This document shows, in pieces, positions 1 to 5,689 of a stretch of DNA of 6,552 nucleotides. Position 1 is the stretch's first letter, and every line of letters begins with the position of its first letter. The stretch lies in NCBI GenBank assembly GCA_903886985.1, contig CAISOI010000920.1, positions 1-6,552 on the forward strand. Direction: 5' to 3'. The notes below the pieces were generated by a model. That model ran no database searches. It was not told where the DNA came from and saw only the letters and a list, made by a program, of their open reading frames with translations. The position numbers were made by a program, and so were the translations under genes. The DNA comes from an uncultured Chthonomonas sp. Its GTDB lineage: Bacteria; Armatimonadota; Chthonomonadetes; Chthonomonadales; CAJBBX01.

Positions 1-27
1 CATTTCTGTTCCGACTTATCCCTAGTC

Positions 28-1278
28 TCAACTCCACAACCGATCCCAGCTCCGGTCACTGTTCCACACCGTGGTAGGTTCAAAATACCCTCGGTCCTTC
101 GACCAGAGATGCTCTTTGAACACTTCTTCATTGATATCCACGCCCAAACCCGGTGTTTCCGGCACGGTGATGTATCCGTTTTGGATGATCTTGCCGTCAA
201 ATCCGGTGACCAGATCGTCCCACCACTCCACATCCACTGAATGATTCTCCAGCGCAAAGAAGTTCTCAGTGGCGGCGGCGCAATGGACATTCGCCATGCA
301 GGAGATGGGTGTTCCCGCAAAGTGCAGTGCCATGGGAATTCCATGATCCTGAGCGATATCGCCGATCTTCTTGGTTTCAAGAATTCCGCCGGAGGTAGCG
401 AGATCGGGGTGGATGACATCTACGGCATGGCGTCGGCACAATTCTCCAAAATCTTCTTTCAGATAGATGTCTTCGCCTGTACAGGTGGGAGTATGCAGGG
501 CATCTGTTATCTGTTTCCATTGGTCCATACGGTGCCAGGGGATGAGGTCTTCCAACCATGCCAGGTTGAACTTCTCGAGCGCTTTCCCTAGTCGAATACA
601 ACTCTTGACACCGATATGCCCGAAGTGGTCCGCTGAGAGCGAAATCTCGTCACCCAGTATTCGCCGAATCTCCCCAATATATTCCACGGCGCGTTGAATC
701 CCTGCCTCAGAAATTTCAATTCCGGTGAAAGAGTGTTCGGTCTGCAGCAGGGTATCAATGTTATGCCCGGGCGGAATGACATTTTCGCCATAGAGGTTCT
801 TCATCGTGCCCGCCTCGTGGTCAATACTCGTGAAATCCATTTTGAGGAAAGTAAAACCTTGATCGTATCGCTCCTTCAGGTGGCGAGCGGTATCTGCGGG
901 GTCGTCACACATCTCTGTGTCAGCATAGCAGCGAATCTGGTCCCGAAATTTGCCGCCGAGGAGTTGATAGACAGGCACTCCGTAATGCTTGCCGGCGATA
1001 TCCCAAAGCGCCATCTCCACCGCGCAAACGCCGCCGCCCTGCCGCCCGTGGTGCCCAAACTGTTTGATCTTTCGGAAGAGCTTATCGACGTTTCGCGGGT
1101 CCTCACCAATCAACAATCGTTTCAACATGAGCGCGTAGTTCTTGGTGGCCCCATCCCGCACTTCGCCGAGACCATAGAGACCATCCTGATTGGTGTCGAT
1201 TCGGATTATGGGGCAGAGCATTGGCGCGTCAGCAATTACAGCTGTGCGAATATCGGTGATCTTTAGAGAAGAGGGCAT
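28..1278 (-). CDS. Enolase-superfamily acid-sugar dehydratase (mandelate racemase / galactonate-mannonate dehydratase type)
   Basis: Predicted cytoplasmic 416-residue Mg-dependent enzyme of the mandelate racemase subgroup, probably dehydrating a sugar acid to a 2-keto-3-deoxy acid. The N-terminal capping domain spans about residues 5-125 and the (beta/alpha)7-beta barrel follows. Metal ligands are D217, E243 (WLED) and E269 (TGED), with the 26/26 spacing of D-galactonate dehydratase (183/209/235). The Asp-His dyad is D292 (HPDL) and H319 (ALHFAG). E344 lies 25 residues after H319, as in galactonate dehydratase. The second barrel strand carries K146-M-D148. The residue two after D217, a catalytic His in galactonate and mannonate dehydratases, is Phe (DHFGH). 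About 70 residues separate K146 from D217, a long loop like that of mannonate dehydratases. I chose ATG at 1278 because AGGAGGT precedes it; the longer TTG start at 1329 adds a tail with no family resemblance. Family is certain; substrate is unknown. Confidence 0.93.
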   Translation of the reverse strand: MPSSLKITDIRTAVIADAPMLCPIIRIDTNQDGLYGLGEVRDGATKNYALMLKRLLIGEDPRNVDKLFRKIKQFGHHGRQGGGVCAVEMALWDIAGKHYGVPVYQLLGGKFRDQIRCYADTEMCDDPADTARHLKERYDQGFTFLKMDFTSIDHEAGTMKNLYGENVIPPGHNIDTLLQTEHSFTGIEISEAGIQRAVEYIGEIRRILGDEISLSADHFGHIGVKSCIRLGKALEKFNLAWLEDLIPWHRMDQWKQITDALHTPTCTGEDIYLKEDFGELCRRHAVDVIHPDLATSGGILETKKIGDIAQDHGIPMALHFAGTPISCMANVHCAAATENFFALENHSVDVEWWDDLVTGFDGKIIQNGYITVPETPGLGVDINEEVFKEHLWSKDRGYFEPTTVWNSDRSWDRLWS

Positions 1279-1288
1279 GCAGCGGTGA

Positions 1289-1295
1289 ACCTCCT
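1289..1295 (-). promoter_or_regulatory. Shine-Dalgarno site deciding the dehydratase start
   Basis: Read on the minus strand this is AGGAGGT, ending 10 nt before the ATG at 1278-1276. It supports that ATG over the in-frame TTG at 1329, which lies upstream of the site. Confidence 0.75.
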
Positions 1296-1448
1296 GGCGT
1301 GATAGGCAACTATTCGCCGTTGGGGTCAAAAGTTCCTAAATGTCATCGAGCTGAGAGGATGGGCAGGGGACACCCAAACGGACGAGAAGATTCAGTTCGA
1401 TAGATGACTTTTTGGCGGCAGGACAAAGTCGGGATCCAATATCCTAAA

Positions 1449-1919
1449 TTAGGGCGTGGGAATGACAGAGAATGACGCCATGAAGATGCTCTTGTCTTCA
1501 TCATCTGCAATGGCGTTTCCCAACTCCGCCGCACGCGCATAGGATATTGCGAAATCGTCCAACTGTCCGGCGGCTCGCTGTGCATTCGCAAGGATTGCAT
1601 AGGCGAAGGCGAGTTCCCAGTCCGGGCATTGCGTAGTGGTGAAGTAGTCGAAACTCTCCCGTGCATACTGAAGTGCCAAATCCCCGACGTTCGCCAAGGC
1701 ATAAGCAAGACCGAGCAACATTGCTGCCCGTTTGTTGTTCAATTCCGTACCGATACTCCGCCAATGGTATGCGGAAACATGCGCCGTATCCAACATCTCT
1801 CCGACTTCGGCGTGGGTGCGCTCTTTTTGCTCGCAGAGGTTCCAGCATCGGTTGTTCGCTTCGGCGCCAAACCATTTGTGGAATCGCTTGAGCTCTTCGT
1901 CGGTTGGTCTTTCTGCCAT
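1449..1919 (-). CDS. Conserved hypothetical protein with His-rich motif and TPR-like helices
   Basis: 156-residue soluble protein with no signal peptide or membrane segment. Translation starts at ATG 1919, preceded by AAGGAG at 7 nt, so the start is firm. It looks all-helical. An N-terminal part contains H14 and W26-N27, then the motif TAHVSAYHW (residues 45-53). Two helical-hairpin stretches follow (about 61-90 and 101-130), rich in Ala/Leu/Tyr with TPR-like spacing (LGLAYALANVGDLALQYA, LAFAYAILANAQRAAG), then an acidic IADDEDK segment. From memory it resembles small bacterial hypotheticals sharing a HA-x-HAS-x-YHW-type motif followed by repeat-like helices. No biochemical function is known to me. 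The clustered His could bind metal, which is inference. It lies 170 bp upstream of the dehydratase on the same strand, so co-transcription is possible but not shown. Confidence 0.88.
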   Translation of the reverse strand: MAERPTDEELKRFHKWFGAEANNRCWNLCEQKERTHAEVGEMLDTAHVSAYHWRSIGTELNNKRAAMLLGLAYALANVGDLALQYARESFDYFTTTQCPDWELAFAYAILANAQRAAGQLDDFAISYARAAELGNAIADDEDKSIFMASFSVIPTP

Positions 1920-2010
1920 GTAATTACTCCTTTAGGAAGGTGACAAAGTGCAATATTCTGAGTGCAGGCTAAGCCATCACTCTGAGCTTGCGAAGAGTCT
2001 GCTTTTTGAA

Positions 2011-2026
2011 GTATCAATTCTGATAC
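2011..2026. promoter_or_regulatory. Perfect dyad, candidate operator in a divergent intergenic region
   Basis: GTATCA-ATTC-TGATAC: two 6 bp arms that are exact reverse complements, 4 bp apart. It lies between the divergent starts at 1919 and 2109. A TTGAAG at 2006-2011 could be a -35 box for the plus-strand gene, with a weak TAAGTA at 2029-2034 as -10 after 17 bp, which would put the dyad in the promoter spacer. No regulator gene is in view and the promoter boxes are poor, so this is only a candidate. Confidence 0.3.
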
Positions 2027-2108
2027 ACTAAGTAATCCTCGCACAAAGTCGCTTAGCTTTATTCAATTTTACCTTGCCACTTGCCCGTTCGGAGGTATTC
2101 TGGAAAGT

Positions 2109-3101
2109 ATGAAGAGAGTGAGTCTTTTGGGACAATTTTGGGCAGCTATATTAATGATCGGGGTGCTTACATCCGCATACGCCCAGACCAAACCGTCCGT
2201 AAAACCTGCCATTTCGCTTGAACAATTGTCGAAGTACAAAGTCATGCCGAACGATGATTTCGACCTGTACTTTGACTACACGTGGATAGATGACAAGACC
2301 GTCTTGCTTTTACAAGGTGACTTTTGGGATCACGGCAATATTTTGACATTTCCGCAGGAAAAGTACCCCCAGTTGGTACACAATCTTTACGAAAAATTTC
2401 CTACTGGCATTTTTGGCCTAGAGTCATTTGCCAATGGCTCATTGATCGGTTTTTATGAGGGTCATAGTTACACATTGCTATCGCAAGGCGGTAAATTGGT
2501 ATCGGACGGTCGAATCTATCACAGTGGAATCTCTGTGAGTCCGGACGGAAAATATTTGGTATCTTATTTTGTTGGTGGAAACGGCAATTTTTACAAATAT
2601 CCTACCGTGAACATTAAGAGTATTAAAGTCCGTGGGGATGGGGCGAGGATTACGAACAACCCACGGAATCATCTGTTCGGATATATGCACTATTGGAGGT
2701 TTGGATTTTCAAAGGAATCCATCAACGTACTTTCTAATCCAACTCAATTCAGCAGTGAGGATGATCACCTCCAAACTCACCTTATACTTCGAAAAAGAAA
2801 TCGTTCACGCCTTAATGGTCCCACCACGACAACCTCTATTCGTCTTGCAATTAGAGGCAGACCGAGCACTACATGGTTCTCTTTGGATGGGGAGAACTTT
2901 GCCGTTGTTGTTTATACTGGACAAGAGCCAGACTATAAGAGCCATCTGCTCGTTGGCAATATCCACAGTAAAACAACGTCGATATTAGTTTCGTTGCCAA
3001 GCACTCAAGAGCTCTTTGGATCCACAATCAGGTGGAAGCCCAACGGCAAAGAGATCAGCTTTGTCTATAACAACGTCCTCTATGCCGTCCCCATCAACTA
3101 A
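2109..3101 (+). CDS. Exported beta-propeller-like (PD40/TolB-type) protein
   Basis: 330-residue protein with a clear Sec signal peptide: K2-R3, a hydrophobic stretch to about residue 21, and likely cleavage after AYA at residue 25. The body is rich in short beta-type strands with PD40-like turns: SPDGKYL (144-150), SLDGENF (258-264) and KPNGKEISF (310-318). This suggests a partial propeller in the periplasm or outside the cell. GGAGG at 2091-2095 is 13 nt before the ATG, rather far, so initiation may be weak. Residues 228-251 hold 7 of the protein's 14 Arg and break the propeller pattern; the +1 frame across the same bases reads as a more natural hydrophobic sequence, so a frameshift pair is possible. 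The gene stands alone on this strand and faces the minus-strand block. Specific function is not recognisable. Confidence 0.8.
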   Translation: MKRVSLLGQFWAAILMIGVLTSAYAQTKPSVKPAISLEQLSKYKVMPNDDFDLYFDYTWIDDKTVLLLQGDFWDHGNILTFPQEKYPQLVHNLYEKFPTGIFGLESFANGSLIGFYEGHSYTLLSQGGKLVSDGRIYHSGISVSPDGKYLVSYFVGGNGNFYKYPTVNIKSIKVRGDGARITNNPRNHLFGYMHYWRFGFSKESINVLSNPTQFSSEDDHLQTHLILRKRNRSRLNGPTTTTSIRLAIRGRPSTTWFSLDGENFAVVVYTGQEPDYKSHLLVGNIHSKTTSILVSLPSTQELFGSTIRWKPNGKEISFVYNNVLYAVPIN

Positions 3102-3132
3102 CTGCTTCCTAGGAATCTATTCAAATGGCGTA

Positions 3133-3154
3133 GGGAAATAGCCTGCTATTTCCC
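3133..3154. terminator. Perfect hairpin between convergent genes, probable bidirectional terminator
   Basis: GGGAAATAGC-CT-GCTATTTCCC: 10 bp perfect arms (in practice about 9 bp with a 4 nt loop), 31 bp after the plus-strand stop. It contains the minus-strand TAG stop at 3148-3146 in its right arm. No T-run follows on either strand, so it is not a textbook intrinsic terminator; it may only stabilise 3' ends. Confidence 0.5.
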
Positions 3155-4279
3155 GGATGCCGCTTTACCATAAGTAACCTTCCCAACCCAAAGCGTCATT
3201 GCTCCCTGCTCGGTTCCGGATATTCCAGAGACATCGATCAGAATGATCTGCTTTACCTCTTCAGGAGAAAAATCGGCATTTGGGTCCGGGGAATCGATTG
3301 ACGGTGGAATTCCCTTGAATGGGACTGTAACAACATGGGCCATGCTGTCGCCCGGCAAGTCCACGGTGTGATTGAACTTTGCGCCGCCAATCAATTCAAT
3401 CTGAAATATCAGGCTGACTTTCTTTGAGGATGCCGCCTTAAAAGTAATGGCCTCCGCGCCCTTCAATTGGCCCGGTGCGATCCTTCGAGCTATTGCCGTT
3501 AGTCGCCCCGCCTCTTCCTTATATTCCACTTTTACGCCAGCTCCATCCAGCGGTTGACCGGAGTGTAGCTGCATGGAATCTAGGCGTAGGGCGAACCAGC
3601 TGAGTTGTGGTCGTGAGAAATCATCGATTGTTCCAGCAGGAAGAGGATTGCCAACCGGAGCTTCAGAAATCACAAAATCATTTAGCAAGATCTGGCGCGG
3701 CCCGAACTTGAACTGAAAGAAATTCTCAACCATGGGTTCTGGTGATTGTGCAAGCAATTGCATCAGATCCATTAGGCTGACCGCTTCCACTTTGTCGAGG
3801 TCGAGCTTATTATTAGGGTCTTTTGGGTCGGTGGGATCGGTGCCGAGGATGAAGTCAGAAGTCGAGAGCACCACCTGTTGCCATTTGCCTGCGGTTGCCG
3901 CGAAGCTCGCGTAATATCTACCGCCATCCTTTTCCGATAGATAGAGAACAAAAGAGCTGCTGATGTCCGGTCGAATCCAAAATTGAATGGACTGCGCCTT
4001 CGTAAGGGTATTCAGCGGAGTTGGCAGTACCATAAGGGAGAACGCACCCTTCGCTATCGGATAATCAAATTTGAGTGAGCCCTTGCTCAACTTTACGTTG
4101 GCAGCATCCTGTGTGGCTGATACTTTGGCAGAAGCGCCGAAAGACGTCCAGCCTTCCGCGCCCTTCTCGAAATTGTGATGGATAATCTCCTTGGAGGGTG
4201 TCTGTGCACCGGATAAAGAGACCGTCGATATTGTGCAAAGCGTAATTACTGCAAATATGGATGGAATGGTGAATTTCAA
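3146..4279 (-). CDS. Secreted protein with two carbohydrate-binding-like beta-sandwich domains
   Basis: 377-residue exported protein. The signal peptide is residues 1-25, with likely cleavage LSGA/QT; C15 is not in a lipobox. Two similar jelly-roll, CBM/CIA30-like units follow, about 33-205 and 217-372. Each opens with an F..-W segment (NFEKGAEGW; DDFSRPQLSWF), has a Dx-Pro-rich loop (TDPTDPKDPNN at 147-157; DSPDPNADFSP at 329-339) followed by an xxVxxxxLxD strand (VEAVSLMD; VKQIILID), and closes with a strand before a short tail (ILLNDFVIS; TLWVGKVTYG). No catalytic domain is present, so it probably binds glycans or another surface ligand. I chose TTG at 4279, since GGGAG lies 6 nt upstream and the product then begins MKFTIPSIF, a normal signal peptide. 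The TTG at 4306 adds nine charged residues. It lies 79 bp downstream of the next minus-strand gene. Confidence 0.85.
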   Translation of the reverse strand: MKFTIPSIFAVITLCTISTVSLSGAQTPSKEIIHHNFEKGAEGWTSFGASAKVSATQDAANVKLSKGSLKFDYPIAKGAFSLMVLPTPLNTLTKAQSIQFWIRPDISSSFVLYLSEKDGGRYYASFAATAGKWQQVVLSTSDFILGTDPTDPKDPNNKLDLDKVEAVSLMDLMQLLAQSPEPMVENFFQFKFGPRQILLNDFVISEAPVGNPLPAGTIDDFSRPQLSWFALRLDSMQLHSGQPLDGAGVKVEYKEEAGRLTAIARRIAPGQLKGAEAITFKAASSKKVSLIFQIELIGGAKFNHTVDLPGDSMAHVVTVPFKGIPPSIDSPDPNADFSPEEVKQIILIDVSGISGTEQGAMTLWVGKVTYGKAASGK

Positions 4280-4285
4280 TTGTAG

Positions 4286-4290
4286 CTCCC
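4286..4290 (-). promoter_or_regulatory. Shine-Dalgarno site deciding a TTG start
   Basis: GGGAG on the minus strand, 6 nt before TTG 4279-4277. It favours this TTG over the upstream TTG at 4306, and the resulting N-terminus is a standard signal peptide. Confidence 0.65.
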
Positions 4291-4358
4291 GTAGCCTGTG
4301 TGGCAATGTCAGAGGTACGGAGCGACAGGGGATTGGGTTTCAGTCGGAGGTGGAGATA

Positions 4359-4982
4359 CTATGGCACGATCCTCGTCTTCCCCGGTCGGTCTGGCACAAA
4401 TGCTCTACTATTCCAATGAAGATATCTCCGAATAGTATGCTCAGTGACGCGTCTCCCTTCACCCAAATTAGATTCATCAATCCATTGTCGCTCGGGCCAT
4501 AGTTCTTGGAGTTTCCAAATACCGTTTGTTCCTTTGACCGCTGAAACCCTTACCCTGCCACTATCAACTTGATACAATCTTTGGATGTGTTCGCCATCAA
4601 AGTCGAAGACATATGACCGAATCGAGCCAATTGTCAGTGAGATAAAGACTTGTTTTCGACCGTTTTTCAGAATGGGTATGCTCATCACCTTAAGTGAACT
4701 GCGATATCCTTCAGTAACCGCTTCCACTCGCTTTGTAGAAATTGCACCGCTCTTCAACTTCGTAATGAACTCCAGAGAAAAGTTGCCTACGTCTGTCTTC
4801 CTGTATCCTGAGAAAGATTTTCCTTGTTTCTTGAGTTCAGATTCCAAAAATTCATCGTTTTCAATATTTTGCCACTGCCGATCAAAGTACAAGCGAGCCT
4901 GTAGCGTCCCGTCTTTCACCTTGCCCAGCTCCAACGTAGGACTGTAGGGCTTACCCGCCTGTAAAAATAAGCTCACAGCCAA
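4359..4982 (-). CDS. Exported protein of unknown function, N-terminus probably broken
   Basis: 207 residues if started at TTG 4982, for which I see no Shine-Dalgarno site. I do not recognise the family. The body is beta-rich and charged, for example YVFDFDGEHIQRLYQVDSG and WKLQELWPERQW, a style seen in propeller-like or FG-GAP-like surface proteins. In the same frame, an ATG at 5012-5010 overlaps the TGA of the upstream gene (ATGA), the classic layout of translational coupling. From it the frame reads M-I-T-stop-LLQTTILAVSLFLQAG. Without the TAA at 5003-5001 this would be a good signal peptide. The hydrophobic stretch is in frame on both sides of TTG 4982, so that TTG cuts the peptide in half. 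I infer a nonsense change or sequencing error at codon 4; truncated export or use of TTG remains possible. Confidence 0.65.
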   Translation of the reverse strand: MAVSLFLQAGKPYSPTLELGKVKDGTLQARLYFDRQWQNIENDEFLESELKKQGKSFSGYRKTDVGNFSLEFITKLKSGAISTKRVEAVTEGYRSSLKVMSIPILKNGRKQVFISLTIGSIRSYVFDFDGEHIQRLYQVDSGRVRVSAVKGTNGIWKLQELWPERQWIDESNLGEGRRVTEHTIRRYLHWNSRAFVPDRPGKTRIVP

Positions 4983-5000
4983 AATAGTAGTCTGAAGTAA

Positions 5001-5012
5001 TTATGTTATCAT
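5001..5012 (-). other. ATGA gene overlap followed by an in-frame TAA at codon 4
   Basis: On the minus strand ATG (5012-5010) overlaps the TGA (5011-5009) of the H-X9-DG gene, then ATA, ACA, TAA. Reading resumes without further stops through the whole downstream gene. A weak GGAA sits 4 nt upstream of the ATG. A single base change of TAA to AAA, CAA or GAA would restore a 217-codon gene with a normal signal peptide. Confidence 0.6.
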
Positions 5013-5644
5013 GGTTTCCAACATAATTCGGACCATCCTACAGATGGGCGGCGGGAACTGGCATGCCCATCCGTGAACGAAAACCAGAGCCTTCCACCAT
5101 GTCGATTTTCCGTTGTCACAAGGTTCGCTCCACCAGATTCATTAGATCGATTGGAATCACTCTCGAATAATAGGACCGTTTCCATCGGTGCGTTAATCTT
5201 TGCTACCGAAAGCATCCCAAGTTGATTATTAATGGCATAGCCAAAGTGTGAAGTGGTCGCCGGGCAATGTGCTACTTCCGCTGCCGCAACATTAAGCAAG
5301 TGAGTTTGGGCACTATCGAGCCACCGATTTGTAGTAGGTAGGGTGCCATCCCAATCGTCTACATAAAGAAGAATTGCCCTGCTCAAGTCTTTGACGTGGT
5401 GAGAACAAGTAATATCTTGAGCCTTTATCCTCGCTGAAAGAATTAGATCTGCATAGATGCACAATAGACCAACCATCGAAAGCCCGATCAACATTGCTTC
5501 AACCAATACTAGGGGCCGAACATGGAAACGCTTTGAGGCTGATGGCTGTATTACAACTGTTGAAGTTTTCAGCTTCACCGCGACGATAATCGCGGGAATG
5601 AAGAAGAGAATCAGATACTCTAAAGATTGGGCGATGTAGCGCAA
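5009..5644 (-). CDS. Two-TM protein with H-X9-DG pseudopilin-type domain
   Basis: 211 residues if started at TTG 5644. Two membrane segments come first (about 8-24 and 43-69). The outer domain then carries the hallmarks of the prepilin-associated H-X9-DG family: CSHHVKDLSRAILLYVDDWDG (from C80), AHCPA (C127), FGYAINNQLG (134-143), TVLLFESD, and H182 followed by nine residues and D192-G193. Family members usually start with a prepilin leader and one N-terminal helix. Here no leader cleavage site is visible and two TM helices replace it, so it is probably membrane-anchored and not assembled as a pilin. AAGGAG at 5671-5666 is 21 nt from the TTG but 6 nt from an in-frame ATA at 5659, so the real start may lie five codons upstream. 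It follows the next gene upstream by 45 bp and overlaps the one downstream by ATGA; the three are likely one operon. Confidence 0.8.
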   Translation of the reverse strand: MRYIAQSLEYLILFFIPAIIVAVKLKTSTVVIQPSASKRFHVRPLVLVEAMLIGLSMVGLLCIYADLILSARIKAQDITCSHHVKDLSRAILLYVDDWDGTLPTTNRWLDSAQTHLLNVAAAEVAHCPATTSHFGYAINNQLGMLSVAKINAPMETVLLFESDSNRSNESGGANLVTTENRHGGRLWFSFTDGHASSRRPSVGWSELCWKP

Positions 5645-5665
5645 GTGTACGGAATTTATATCAAT

Positions 5666-5671
5666 CTCCTT
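5666..5671 (-). promoter_or_regulatory. Strong Shine-Dalgarno site facing ATA instead of ATG
   Basis: AAGGAG on the minus strand, then a 6 nt spacer (ATTGAT) and ATA at 5659-5657, in frame with the downstream gene. The first conventional start codon in frame, TTG 5644, is 21 nt away, too far for normal initiation. Confidence 0.6.
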
Positions 5672-5689
5672 AAGGTGTCAATTTTTCAA

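Noticed and set aside
241..591. 116-codon plus-strand open frame
   Set aside because: Antisense to the barrel domain of the dehydratase, with no domain character.
694..1266. 190-codon plus-strand open frame
   Set aside because: It lies wholly antisense to the dehydratase, whose active-site residues are intact. The translation shows no family resemblance and is a mirror of the real gene's codon bias.
1279..1329. Longer N-terminus of the dehydratase from TTG 1329
   Set aside because: It would translate through the AGGAGGT site and adds 17 residues with no likeness to the family.
1441..1454. Short inverted repeat CCTAA-A-TTAGG at the end of the 156-residue gene
   Set aside because: Arms are only 5 bp and AT-rich, with a 1 nt centre; too weak to call a terminator.
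1343..1708. Minus-strand open frame between the two left genes
   Set aside because: Most of it overlaps the 156-residue gene in another frame. The product is Arg/Ser/Pro-rich without protein-like patterning, and the 156-residue gene has the strong Shine-Dalgarno site.
1501..1875. 124-codon minus-strand open frame
   Set aside because: Fully inside the 156-residue gene in another frame; Arg/Cys-rich shadow sequence.
2632..2988. 118-codon plus-strand frame inside the exported propeller gene
   Set aside because: Not a separate gene: no Shine-Dalgarno site, and its ends look like shadow sequence. Only its middle is of interest, as a possible frameshift trace.
4585..4947. 120-codon plus-strand open frame
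   Set aside because: Antisense to the minus-strand exported protein and lacking its own start signals.
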